A stretch of DNA of 64,000 nt, from NCBI GenBank assembly GCA_008638375.1, contig CM018043.1, positions 42,438,651 through 42,502,650 of the forward strand, written 5' to 3'. A model generated the notes under the pieces. The model was not told where the DNA came from. It searched no databases and saw nothing but the letters and a program-made list of their open reading frames with translations. Shown here one piece after another: positions 1 through 11,359 of the stretch (the stretch's first letter is position 1; each line of letters starts with the position of its first letter). The stretch comes from Nyssa sinensis. Taxonomy: Eukaryota > Streptophyta > Magnoliopsida > Cornales > Nyssaceae. A program made the translations under genes and the position numbers.

Positions 1-94
1 TGTTTAGTGGATTTAATTACTTTTGTCCTTTTATTTATGTTACTTTCTGTCTCGTCAGTCGTGCCTCGGGTTTGTAGAAATTCGGGGCGTGACA
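1..94 (+). repeat. 3' end of 5' LTR of Gypsy A
   Basis: The 94 bases ending in GGGGCGTGACA match the last 94 bases of the LTR ending at 11359 and are followed directly by a primer-binding site. The rest of this LTR lies left of the window. Confidence 0.9.
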
Positions 95-97
95 ACG

Positions 98-109
98 TGG
101 TATCAGAGC
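98..109 (+). other. Primer-binding site of Gypsy A
   Basis: TGGTATCAGAGC, complementary to the 3' end of initiator tRNA-Met, lies three bases after the LTR end. This is the usual minus-strand cDNA primer site of plant LTR elements. Confidence 0.9.
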
Positions 110-1344
110 TTAGGTTCGAATACCTAGAGACCGTGGGGTGTTGTTGAACACCATGAGACCCTAGAGAAGAGAATGAGACCTAGTGTGAACCTTTAGCAGC
201 ATGTGATAGGATCTTGTGTGCTATGTGGTTTTATATGTCCTGATGCATGACTTGTTGTGATTACGTGTTGATTGATGCTATGTTGTGACGCATGATTATG
301 TGATTTGATGTGGTAAGATGCATGACATGTATAATGTGTGAAGAACTGGTTAAGTGTACATTATAACATGCTATACGTACTACCTAGTCGCTGATAAGAA
401 CATGACTGAACTTTTATCTAAAATATTTTATATACACATGTTGCATTGGGATGCACGAGTATGCACTATACTTGATTTCCCGGTAGATAGGAAGCATGCG
501 AGTTCTTTTTGCGGTAGTGGTTGACTAAGATTAGAAACTCGTGTCTATGTGATAGACCGTATACTCGATGGGATGGACGGTATGCTTAGTCAATTGAGGT
601 GTAGGTTGTACACTTAGTTATCTACACGGTAGACAGTATGCCTAGTTACTTAGGAGACAAGTTGTGAACCTGGTTGTTTACCTGGTTGACTATTATTTGT
701 GGATTCTGTATGAATGAGCTAGGTTAGTAACCAATTTTCAGGGATTATAGTACTATGACTATGATATTTACACAAACTGGATTGGTCTCAGGTCTTGAGT
801 TACAGTTGATGGATGGTACCCCATCAGCAAGTAATGAAAGGAGCTGTAATCCATGAAGGGTTATCACCTAGCTATAAAGGTAAGAGATAATAAAAGACAC
901 ATCAAACCTTAAAAATGCTAGAATAAGGATTTGGATTTGTGGAGCCTTGTGTGTATAGATGGATACATAGGGTGTTTATCTTTAAGATTTTAAAGATGTT
1001 CTTGTGTTGAACCCTGGTTGTGGGGAGATGCATTGTTTTGGATAGTATTCACTGGGAGTTAAACCTTGCTAGTGTTCAAATGCTTAAGCACATGTGTATT
1101 ACACTGTTTAGATAAAATCCTTCTTAGTATAGGGCTATGTTAGAACTCAGTATAAATTGTTTAGTGTAACAAACGGGTAGGGATGGTTGACATTAGTTAT
1201 ATAGGTATTGATTAGGCAAGTGTATCATGATATGTTGTGGTTGTTACTTTGAAATTGAGAAGTGTTGAAAAGTACCTACTTAATGTTCTTTTAACACCTG
1301 TGTCTAATGGGGTATTAATTTTTCTTCTCTTTGGACTTGTAGAC

Positions 1345-2214
1345 ATGCCACCGAGACAAGCTACTCCCAGACTTATACCACCTAGACACGATGAGCCTAG
1401 GACCACTGCACCACCGTGGCATAGTTGGCCCCAAGCTGCTGCTTCGGCAGATGTTGCAGTTGAGGAGGCCGTCACTTTTACACCTGCTCCAGTAGAGGTA
1501 GGGCAGACTAGTAGTTCTGGGGACATCGCAACCATTATGCGGGAATGCCTTCACACTATACAGGAGGTAGTGACGAGAGCGGTCAGGGCTGAAAGAGAGT
1601 TGGCTGAGCTTAGAGGAGTCAGAGAGCCCCAGACCCAGAGCGAGGCGACTCTAGCACAGATCCCTAGGTCTACCCCGATATACGTTGGTAAGAGACCATC
1701 GAAGAGGTCTCGAGCCCGTACTGCTACTGCACGGATATCTATACCCGCCCATACTCACACTGGTAGGAGACTATTGAAGAGGTCCCGGACTGGTGCTTCT
1801 TCTACATTCACATACACATCCCAAGGGACCATTATTTGTTTTATTTGTGGACAGCCTGGCCACAATATGGTCACTTGTCCTTTGAAGGACCCCAACTTGA
1901 GACAGAGGATCGAGTCTAGTCAGGAGTCATTTCCATCACCAGTACAGAGTCAAGGACGAAGGACTCCACGACTTTGTTTTGTATGCCACCAGGCTGGCCA
2001 TGTTAGGGCCAATTGTCCCCAGAGGTCGATTTCCCAGGACTTAGAGGAGCCACATTACTATCAGTATACCCAAGTGCCTCTACCACAGCCACTGTTGGGT
2101 CAGAGACCTCCGGCACCGTATTTTCAGCATGCACCTACAGCATTGAGTGTCAGGACTCTCAGTCAGAGGGGTGATAGGCAGGACCAGACCACTCAGAGTG
2201 GCGTTATGCAGTAG
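1345..2214 (+). pseudogene. Gag-like ORF of Gypsy A, main Gag domain deleted
   Basis: An open frame of 289 codons. The start at 1345 (MPPRQ...) is chosen because the Gag of Gypsy D in this window starts the same way (MPPRR...); the frame is open upstream to 1237. The N-terminus is Pro/Ala rich. A short joint (QEVVTRAV, then RAERELAELRGV) replaces the roughly 170-residue retrotransposon Gag domain that Gypsy D carries between equivalent flanks, and the deletion kept the frame. Two CCHC zinc knuckles follow, CFICGQPGHNMVTC at 1837-1878 and CFVCHQAGHVRANC at 1975-2016, which would bind RNA. Without the core domain a capsid is not expected. It may only be open by chance because it is young. Confidence 0.75.
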
Positions 2215-4352
2215 CTAGCCTAGAGTCACCTATCCTTTTGGACCTTCAGAGCCGTGAGGTACATCTTTTTGTTGTGTTAGTTTATGGACTAGCATATTGA
2301 TAGACCATGATGCATCTCATACATTCATATTTATTATGTTGCCATGACATTGGGGGTAGAGTGATACTGACGAGAATCTGTAGAGATTACTCAATAAATG
2401 TAGCTGACTGCATACCTTATTTGGATTCTTCATCTTATTTGATGCTTCTAGTATTGGTATTATGTTGGAGATAGATCGGTTATTTACACTTTAGACAAGT
2501 ATAGGCTACTACGGGGGAAGAGAGACCGTGTGTACTCCTGAGGGAGATGTTTTCTTTATTCCATGGGATGTCCATAGATCCTTTTAAGATTGACTTTATT
2601 ATGAGTTAGGAGGGGTTAGACTTTAATTTGAATTGGGTTGATTTGGATTACATGATTAGATGAGTGCTTGTTACCTTAGTTTGTGAAATTGTACGATGTG
2701 GGGTATGTTTGGTTATTGATGATCTGGAATTCAATACTTGCCCCTATACAGTATAACGAATAAGATTAAACAGTAAACTATATGCTTGTTGTCAGTGAGA
2801 TAGGCTATGAGCCTGGATATCCGTAAGGTTGGGAATGTGCCTGGTCACCTGTACAGCAGACTATGTGCTTATTCATATATATGTGTATTCCTGGGATAAA
2901 ATTTTGTACTGGGTACTGATGTAGTAAGCTACGTGTTAGCTATTGAATGTTGTACGTTTGCTCTATATAAGCATGCTAGTTTAGTGACCGTTATGGTGCT
3001 ATGATTATGACATTTTGTTTTTATATATACAGACTGATTATTATTGATGCATATATAAGAGAATGCTTAAACATGTTTCCATGTGTGTGTTGATGCATGT
3101 GTGTGAAAATTGATGCATGTTCGTAGTGGAAATTGGTAAAGAGTTTAGTGTTTTGTTCTTCTGAACCTTAGTATATTGACGTAAGTTTCATGATTAGAGT
3201 ACCTAAACTACACTGTCTACATTTGTATACCCAGTCGATCCATGCGTACCTAAAATGAATAGGCTAGTCCTTATTAGTACATGACACTTAGTCTCGGTTA
3301 TATATAGACTAAGGTGGAAGATGATAGCCTTACTTTTAGACCGTACTGTTAATATCTTGTGGGTAATTAAGGTACTTAAAAAATGTTGGATGATAGGTTA
3401 CATTGTGGTACAAATGACGCGTATTTATGCCATTGAGATAAATCACTAGACTATTTAATAGATTAAATTAAGGCAGGTTAGATGACATAGCATGTGTGAG
3501 AGACCTTGGGGTATCTTTGTGATCAGAGAGAAGTTTCCTTTACTTTTTGTTGTGTTAAGTTGTTGAGATGAGTCGTGATACTTGGATGGAAATTGAGAGG
3601 GATTGGCATTGATAAGCCAATGTGTTTTGAGGATTTCATTATGTGTTGTGCCATGTGGAGTGAGTCGTTACAGATGGGATTAGCACCAGACCCTAGCAGG
3701 GAGTGTGGAGATGTCTGCACGCCGCTGCACGTCTACCGGTGAGGCGAAGCCTACGGGGGAAATGGTAATGGGAGGAAGTAATGCATTCCACATCGCCTGG
3801 CTGAGGGAGAGGTGAGTGATTCATAGGTAAGGCTACACGTCTACATGTTGCAATGCATTTTGCATTGATCTTTTATTATTATGTCGAGAGATTGTACGAC
3901 TACATGGGGTGCCGGTATCCATTGTTTCAGATAGGGACCCACGTTTGACTGCCCGGTTTTGGCAGAGCCATCAGACAGCCTTAGAGACTCAGCTAAGTTA
4001 GAGCTACCTTTCATCCTCAGACTGATGGTCAGTCAGAGCGCGCTATTCAGATCTTGGAAGATATGCTCAGAGACTGCGTTATGGACTTTAGAGGTAGTTG
4101 AGGGAATCACTTTGCTTTGGTAGAGTTTGCCTGCAACCGTAGCTAGCAGTTTCCCGGTGTGTTGGGCTGGGGTAGGAGAGACAATTGTTTTGGGACCCGA
4201 TATAATCCGTGAGACCACAGACGAGATACAAGTGATCAGGCAGCGATTGTTGACAGCCAGAGTCGCCAGAGGAGTTATGCAGATAGGAGGCGGCGGCCCT
4301 TGTCATTCGAGGTTGAGGACCATGTGTTCCTCAAGATACCCCCCGACGAAGT
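2215..4352 (+). pseudogene. Decayed pol interior of Gypsy A
   Basis: No long frame remains. Around 2400-2580 the DNA resembles the end of the protease region of Gypsy D (the stretch coding CTPEGD is recognisable as 'tgtactcctgagggagat'). From about 3885 to 4130 it matches the integrase core with the [19 protein letters not shown] stretch and the HPQTDGQSE and ILEDMLRDCVMDFRG motifs, broken by stops and shifts. Reverse transcriptase and RNase H motifs are absent. About 2600-3480 is unrecognised and may be rearranged or foreign filler. Confidence 0.7.
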
Positions 4353-4610
4353 TTGAGGAGATTTGGGCGCAGTGAGAAGCTGTCGCCACGATTTATAGAC
4401 CCTTTTGAGATCCTTGGGAGGGTTGGTGAGGTGGCTTATAAACTGACCTCACCACCGCAGCTATCAGGAATTCATGATGTCTTTCATGTGTCGATGCTGA
4501 GGAAGTACCAGCCTGACCCCTCCCATGAATTAGATTGGATAGATCTTCAGCTAGAGGGCGACGCTTCCTATGACCAGAAACCTGTAGAGATATTAGACTC
4601 GATGGACTAG
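4353..4610 (+). pseudogene. Integrase C-terminal region of Gypsy A
   Basis: An 85-residue frame holding the region after the integrase core: KLSPRFIDPFEILGRVGEVAYKL, then a chromodomain-like tail IHDVFHVSMLRKYQPDPSHEL. The same segment in Gypsy D is nearly the same. In chromoviruses it helps target integration to chromatin. Here it has no upstream partner in frame and is a relic. Confidence 0.8.
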
Positions 4611-4783
4611 ATTTTGTGAGGCAGGACCATCCCTTTGGTCAAGGTTCGTTAGAACCACCATGGGGTTGAGGAGGCTACTTGGGAGCGTGAGGCTGAGGTC
4701 CGTGCTAGGTATCCCGAGTTGTTTGATCAATGATGTATTTTCTTTTGTTTTACGTTATTTTAAATTTCGGGACGAAATTTCTG

Positions 4784-4798
4784 TAAGGAGGGAAAGAT
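4784..4798 (+). other. Polypurine tract of Gypsy A
   Basis: A purine run AAGGAGGGAAAGA directly upstream of the LTR start TGTAATGACC, the expected plus-strand primer position. Confidence 0.85.
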
Positions 4799-5340
4799 GT
4801 AATGACCTGATTTTTTTTTTTTAATTATTATTATTATTATTATTAAAGTGGGGAATGTGATGTGTGTATATGGATGATGGTGTTTAAAAATATTAAATGT
4901 GTGTGTGTAATTATAGGTGTGTGTATATATATATATAAGTGGCTTGGGAGTGTGTGTGAGTGGGGTTAATAAAATAAAATGCAATGAGTGAGATATATAT
5001 ATATATATAAGTGGCTTGGGAGTGTGTGTGAGTGGAATTCAGAGTGTGGGAGGTGTAATATCCCGACTCGGGATACGTCACGTATACCGAGGTAAGTTGG
5101 TTAAACTGTGTAACTTGAACAGTAAGAAATGTATATCACGGTATTTCATGGAAATGAATGACTGGAAATGAAAAATGATTGAAATGTATAACAGGTGCTG
5201 GGTAACACCCGAGCACCCCGGGACATAACATTCGAGCACCCCGGGACATTGCATCGTAAAGCGTGCCGCACGTATTTCCATGCATGCCCAAAGTTTAAGT
5301 ATATACGCGTATAGATACGTATAAATATGTATAATTATGA

Positions 5341-5403
5341 ATTATACATATAATATAATATAATATATATATATATATGTATATATATATAGATATATAT
5401 CTA
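5341..5403. repeat. TA-rich microsatellite in solo LTR
   Basis: Nearly uninterrupted alternating T and A with a few G and C interruptions, followed by GT and TA runs near 5480-5540. It lies upstream of a hairpin at 5567 and could hold the LTR core promoter, which is inference. Confidence 0.7.
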
Positions 5404-5566
5404 TGTGTATATTATATAAAAATAAAATAAAAGAAAGTGGGCAAGTGGGCAAAACAACATCAGCAAGTGCATGTGAGGTGTGTGTGTGTGTGTAAAGTGT
5501 GTGTAATATATATATATAAGGTGATATATATATTATATACATAAGTGCATCTTGTCTCCCATCCAT

Positions 5567-5585
5567 TAATGCAAAAGTTGCATTA
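5567..5585. promoter_or_regulatory. Hairpin near probable LTR transcription start (solo LTR)
   Basis: TAATGCAA and TTGCATTA form an 8-bp inverted repeat with a 3-base loop just after a TA-rich tract. Gypsy D has a longer hairpin of the same core in the same place, so the structure seems kept between families. Function unknown. Confidence 0.45.
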
Positions 5586-5646
5586 GTGGAGGGAGCACAA
5601 GCCAAAGGGGACCATAGGAAGATGCTGGCAGAGCTGGTAAAGAAAG

Positions 5647-5650
<4 letters not shown>

Positions 5651-5681
<31 letters not shown>
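5651..5681. repeat. GA microsatellite
   Basis: An uninterrupted GAGAGA run of about 30 bases in the leader part of the solo LTR. The matching part of Gypsy A's own LTR has a similar run at 8754-8781. Confidence 0.85.
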
Positions 5682-5683
<2 letters not shown>

Positions 5684-6544
5684 GGAAAATTTATATAATG
5701 CATATCTCTCACTCTCGGGAGAAGGAAATCAGAAAAGGAAAAGAGAGTTTTGGAGTAAGAAGGAAGGGGAACAAATCTGGAGTAGAGGCGCGAGGAAGAG
5801 GGGCTCAACACCAAGAGAAAACCGAAAAGCAAGGTGAGCTAATGTTTCTGTTTCAAGGTTTTGTAGCATGATTTGATTCATTTTGATTATAGGGTCTAGA
5901 TTGGCATGAAATATAGAATTTATTGCAAAAAGAATGAGGTTAAAAGGTTGAGAAACCATAGAGAAATTTGGAGTTGCAGGTTCGGGAGGATAATCGGGTT
6001 CCATGAATCTTACGTTTAAAACTTGTTTAAAAGTTTATGAAAATGATCCTTATGCATGCAGAAAACTATTAGGAACAAATTAGATCCAAAACAGTCAAGA
6101 AACTGTTACGAAATCAAGGAAAATCAGTTCACCGAAAAACCGGTCGGAACTGATAATCACCCTGTTCGTAAGATTTGAGAAGTTCAAATGGAAAACCGAA
6201 GATAGATTTGTGATCCCCATATGAAGAGGAATAAAATGGCATTGAAAATATATGAGAAAAATGAATGGGAACAGTCACCGGCGTCGGAAGGGACGCCGGA
6301 ACCCTAATACAGCTCACCGGAGCTTTGAGGGAGATGACCGAAAAATCGGGGAGGATACCGGGTTAAGTCTAGACGGGTTTGGGTTTGGATCGGGTCGGGA
6401 CCCGACTGGAAATAAAACTGGGTGGACTCGGGACAGGTGGCAGCCTCTGGGCTTGCCACCGATTAAATGAGACGGCGCCGTTTAGGGGCGTATAAGGTTA
6501 TATATAAACCGTGTTTGAAAAATTAAGGAAAAAGGAAGAAGATT

Positions 6545-6616
6545 GTTGCTACGGGGTATCGAACCCCTGACCCCCACGCACCCACGCGTGCCTTATCCAC
6601 TCGGCCACGCGCTCAC
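6545..6616 (-). repeat. tRNA-like (SINE head or tRNA pseudogene) segment
   Basis: On the minus strand the segment reads GCGTGGCCGAGTGGATAAGG, a good A box of the tRNA-Ser/Leu type, and about 40 bases later GGGGTTCGATACCCC, a B box inside a T-arm with a 4-bp stem. The acceptor stem does not pair, so this is not a working tRNA gene. It is probably the tRNA-derived head of a SINE or an old tRNA copy fixed in this LTR family. Confidence 0.5.
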
Positions 6617-6727
6617 ATGTGTCCTATTTACAACCAAATATATATATTATATAAGATATTAAATCAGAAAATTTAAAAAGGTGCAATGCACCTGGTGGGA
6701 TTCGAACACGCGTGATATGGGGAGGGA

Positions 6728-6753
6728 GATGGCACGCTGGCCAGCGTGCCATC
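6728..6753. repeat. Perfect 26-bp palindrome
   Basis: The left half GATGGCACGCTGG is followed at once by its exact reverse complement. About 30 bases upstream (6690-6712) a second B-box-like string, GTTCGAATCCCACC on the minus strand, is present, so this may be part of a second tRNA-like unit. Confidence 0.6.
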
Positions 6754-7812
6754 CTATTCAACCTATTCATATTATACCTAAAATAATATATATATTATAC
6801 TTAATTAAGTAATTAATTTAATTAAATGAAATTAATTAAATTAAATACTTCGAAATGGCCCGTTGTCCAAATACGACAAGTTATATATGTATTCCTACTA
6901 TCTCGTACCTTCTGAGTCCATTGGTGAGGTCCTCGACACGAGATGAGGTCCCAAAAAATTTGAGACCCTCGAATATGTCAAAAATGACCAAATTGCCCTT
7001 TCCCCTAAAAGGTCAAACGAAGTCCAATCAAGGCAAATGAATAGTCAAAACTTATTATCTCGGACCTTTTGAGTTCAATAGTGGGGTCTGTTTTACGAGA
7101 TAAGACCCCGAAGAATAAAATACTGTAAAAGTGCAAAATGACCACTTTACCCTTTTTAGTACAAAAGTCCAAATGGAATTCCGCGAAAGCCTAAACTGAC
7201 TTTCTTCAGTATTCTGAACTCAATGGTAAAGTTTAAATTAATATTTGAAATACTTATGATGGAAAGGCATAAAATTTGATTAATAGAATCTATTCTAAAA
7301 CGTATTCATTGATATATAGGAAGCTCTAAAGGCAAGGGTATACTCACGGATTTCTAAGATAGAATCACGATAAATGTAAGTGGATCATTCTCTCTTACAT
7401 GTGGTGTTTCCACAAGCCAAGTTTATTCTTATACTGCCAAACTTGTACTCTTGAATGTATTCATATCCTTGTGTTCCACAGTTCGATATTTTCTATCTTG
7501 TGGACATTTGATTGACTGATGTATCATTGTTATCATGTTTCATTGTGTTTGAAAGCAACTCACGTTATTACTATCCACAAAGTGATATTGTCCTATCATG
7601 TGGACATTGATTGACTGTTGTATCATTGTTATCATGTTGAACCATGCCTTGAAAGGCGTACAGTTATGTTTTCACTGAATCTATGATATTTCATTTTATA
7701 CTTCTATGGAATCACGAATGCTCATGATATGTTATGGATACCAGATTTGTGCTCAGTCACAATATCCATCCGATGCTTCTGTATTGACTGGAGACCTAAG
7801 GGTCAAGTCCAT

Positions 7813-8014
7813 GAATGGACAGGTGGCAGGAATGAATTCCTCGAAGGCTCTCCACCGGCAAATTGACTGGCATGATCATTGGCATCTCATTGCATTTTCA
7901 CTGGCATTGCATTGAATGGACAGGTGGCAGGAATGAATTCCTCGAAGGCTCTCCACCGGCAATTGATTGGCATATTCACTAGCATTGCATTGCATATTCA
8001 CTGGCATTGCATTG
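7813..8014 (+). repeat. 101-bp tandem duplication in solo LTR
   Basis: GAATGGACAGGTGGCAGGAA starts at 7813 and again at 7914; the two copies, including 'CTCGAAGGCTCTCCACCGGC', differ at few bases. Short GGCATTGCATT repeats continue the pattern to about 8035. Confidence 0.85.
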
Positions 8015-8752
8015 CAAATTCACTAGCATGTTACAGAATAGAGGCATATCTTATGATTGACAGAACTTGATGGTTGAATGGCATTATTCCTTATAATTCT
8101 TTAAGTCTTGAAAGAATTACATTGATTGATTTGATTGTGATCGGTTCATTGTGGCAGTACTTCATTGTTTGATATATTATCATTATATATCATGGCAATT
8201 ATTTCATTGGCCCTCGTGGCAATTATATTCATTGGCTACCACAGCATCTCCTTCTTTATGATTGGCTATCATTATCTTATTCATGGATTCACATTGATCA
8301 TCGATACCAGTGTTGGAGATCTGTTTTACTTACTGGGCTTTGTAGCTCACCCCCTCATTTACCCCCATTTCAAGTGATGACGCTGCGAGACCCCAATAGG
8401 AGTCTGAGAGCGTAGGGGGACATTTTGGAGTATTGTATCAGTCTATGTTAGTTCTCCCATGTATTCACCACCCCCGGGTGCTGGTTACGTTTTAGTTCTC
8501 ATTTTGAATTATGTTGAACTATGTCATGTATTTAAAAAGACTTCCGCTGGATTACTGTAATTGATAAAGGCTTCCGCTCGACATTGTTTAAAATTTTAGT
8601 ACATTGCATATTAGTACTATGATACAGGAATGAATAAAAAAGGAAAAAGTAGGGACGGCCTTCGGGTCAGCCCCGCGATACGAGATCCGCATAGGGTGGG
8701 TTTCGGGTCGTGACAGGAGGTGCAGGTCTAACCAGAGGTTGGTTTGGTCTTG

Positions 8753-8783
<31 letters not shown>

Positions 8784-11359
8784 GATGAGGAGAGAGAGAG
8801 TGACTTTGTGTATATGATGGTGTCTCGGGTGAGAAGAAAAGAAAAAAAAGAAAAGAGAAGGAAGGAAAGACTGAGAGCAAGGGAGGGAGAGTTCTGAAGA
8901 AACAGAAGTGATCAAGAGGGACAGAAGGGAGAGAGGAAACTTGCACAGGGAGAAAAATTGAAACCTTTGGTAAGTGGGCTGTTTCTGTTTTAATTTTTTT
9001 TAAGGCATGATAATTTATTTGACGCATAGAGTCTTAAAGAGTGTATTGTGAGGATTATTTTGCAAAAAGAATGAAGGGAAATGGTTGAGAAACTAGGGAG
9101 AAAACCTAGGTTGCAGGTCGCGGCCATGGGAGATGGGTTTTATCATTTTATGTGAAAAACTTGGTTTAAATGATGTAGAATGGAACCTAGGAGATGTAGA
9201 AATCATTTAGAATGAAAATAGGGATTGAACCATGGACTAACAGTCACAAAAATGGAAGGGAAAGGTTCGGCCGGAGAGTTGACCGAAGGTTTGACCCTCT
9301 ATTTCAAGAAGATGGGGAAGTTTTTGAGGGAAATGGAGATCGGGGATGAGATCTACATGAAAAGGGAGAGAGAATCACATTTTTAAAAGTTGAAAAACTC
9401 GCCGGAGTTCGGTCGCCGGCGCTGGAGAAGGCGCCGGAACCCTACTGCTGCTTCGCCGGAAAGTCGAGGAAGAAGGTAGGGTGACCGGGTCGGGTTCCGG
9501 GTCGGGTCGGGTCCGGTTCGGGCGGGTGTGGACCGCCCCTGCCACGTGTCGCGTGGGTGTTTTAAATTAAAAAGAGATTGGGGCTGTTTGGTTCCTAGGA
9601 TAAGAAATTGAAATTGAAATTTGAATTGGGGGATGGGGATATCCTATTCCAGGTTTGAGGGATAACCACTGTTTGGCTATCCATGGGGAGAATAAAACTT
9701 TCTTAAATTACAAATTGACCTTCCTGACTTTTAGGAATTTTAAATTGACCCAAGAACTTACGGAAATTATGGATTGACCCTCCAACTGTTAATAATTATG
9801 TTTTGACCCACATGAATAAAATATTAATTAAATTAATTAATTAATTTAATTAATTTAATTAATTAAATATTCAAAAATATCCCGAAGTCCAAATGGGACA
9901 AGTCATTAGTGTATTTCGACTATCTCGACCCTTCTAAGACCAATGGTAAGGTCCGTTTTACGAGACAGGGTCCCGAAAAATAAAAGACCCGTAGAAACCT
10001 TTAAAATTACCAAAATGCCCCTGAATTAAAGTACAGTCAAACGAACTCCGAATTAGGTAAACAAATAGTGAAACTTTATTATCTCGAACATTTCGGACTC
10101 AACCGTGGAGTCCGATTTGTGAAAAGAGGTCACGAAATGTAAGGACACGTGTAAAGTGCAAAATGACTGTTTTGCCCTTTTGAACCCCGGTGTCCGAATT
10201 GAGTTCTACGAGAACCTAAACTTATTTTATTCAACGTCCTAGAACCAATGGTAGAGTTTAATTTAGCAGAATAGAAACCTATAAATTTAAAGACATAAAA
10301 TTTGATGAATAGCATAAATTCAAATGAAAATAGACTGAGTTGGAATTTATGTTTTTAGGGACACTTACAGGACAGGAGAGGGAGATCTGATCTCTTGCAT
10401 CTGCATTGATCAGTTCAGTTACATATCGTGCACGTTCTTCTTGGGTTGTGACTGACCCATCAGGTATGGTGTTTTGCTAATGTTAGAAATGAAGTTAAGT
10501 TAGGAATATTTTGTGAATGATTGGAATGACTTATGTGCTTATGTGGAAGGTGTTTACTTGATGATTTAGAGTTGGTTGCACATATGCTTATATGTTACTT
10601 GTACCTTATGGAAATTTAGTGAATGATGAATGTGAATCATGACATGTGTTTTAAGTTGATTATATGAGATATACTTGCATGTGGAATCAGCTGGGGATTT
10701 ATGTATTATTGTTTCGAGCATGCTATATTGTGGAAACCATGTTTCATTGAGATTGCATTGGCATATTGGCATATGATGAATCCTTTGAGAACATGGCGTG
10801 GGTAAGTACACGGTGCTTTGCATTATGAGGGTGTAGATCCTGTGGTGAAAAACCCAAAATTGGCCATTGCATTGGTACTCCGTAGCCATCAGGGAGTACC
10901 CGTAAACGAGACATGGGTGTGGCATAGAGTTGCGCATGGGTGTGTCATGCATACCATTCATGTATTACTGCGATGCTTTGAATGTCATTTAGATATAAAT
11001 GTACACTTTGCACATGCCACGCCTTAGCTTTATTTCTGGCATTAGTATCTCATCATACCAGCAGTTGAGCTGACCCATTCGTGGGCAACATTTTTCAGAT
11101 GAGGACCCTCCAGCTACTTGAGACTATGTAATGCCCTGATAGGGTGAAGCCCGTGATGTAATTGTGATCCATGAGACTTGTATTTTGTTATGTAAGAGCT
11201 TAAGCCCGAATGACCGATGAACGATGTATTGTGTCTTATTTTATGTATGGATGAGAACGGACGCATGTTTAGTGGATTTAATTACTTTTGTCCTTTTATT
11301 TATGTTACTTTCTGTCTCGTCAGTCGTGCCTCGGGTTTGTAGAAATTCGGGGCGTGACA

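Larger units (their letters stand above)
5054..8715 (+). mobile_element. Solo Gypsy LTR nested in Gypsy A
   Basis: The 3.66-kb unit starts TGTAATATCCCGACTCGG and ends GGGTTTCGGGTCGTGACA, and is flanked by a perfect 5-bp target duplication GGAGG at 5049-5053 and 8716-8720. No internal region is present, so unequal recombination between two LTRs removed it. The end closely matches the LTR fragment ending at 13105, so both belong to one family. It carries a GA repeat, two tRNA-like segments and an internal tandem repeat. Confidence 0.9.
1..11359 (+). mobile_element. Ty3/Gypsy element A (Tekay-like chromovirus derivative), 5' end outside window
   Basis: The first 94 bases are repeated at 11266-11359, so they are the ends of the 5' and 3' LTRs of one plus-strand element. 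A primer-binding site follows the 5' LTR and a purine tract precedes the 3' LTR at 4799. The interior (95-4798) has a gag-like frame with two zinc knuckles and scraps of integrase with the [16 protein letters not shown] and VHDVF/IHDVFHVSMLRKY signatures typical of plant chromoviruses; reverse transcriptase and RNase H are missing. The element is non-autonomous and dead. Its 3' LTR was later interrupted by a solo LTR. Lineage (Tekay) is inferred from the roughly 3 kb LTRs and integrase C-terminus. Confidence 0.85.
4799..11359 (+). repeat. 3' LTR of Gypsy A, interrupted by a solo LTR
   Basis: Begins TGTAATGACC after the purine tract and ends GGGGCGTGACA at 11359. After removing the insertion (5054-8715 plus one duplicated pentamer) the LTR is about 2.9 kb. 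It shares architecture with the Gypsy D LTRs: short TA and trinucleotide repeats near the start, a CT/GA-rich leader, a stretch coding no protein, three copies of a 'TCTCGA...CCAATGG...GAGGTC...TTTTACGAGA' module around 9900-10260, and a GTAACATGCC-like tail. Confidence 0.85.

Noticed and set aside
5586..5837. Arg/Glu-rich open frame of 83 codons
   Set aside because: It is translation of the GA repeat and purine-rich leader of the solo LTR.
6545..6616. Functional tRNA gene
   Set aside because: A and B boxes are good, but acceptor ends do not pair and there is no terminator run, so only a tRNA-like segment is called.
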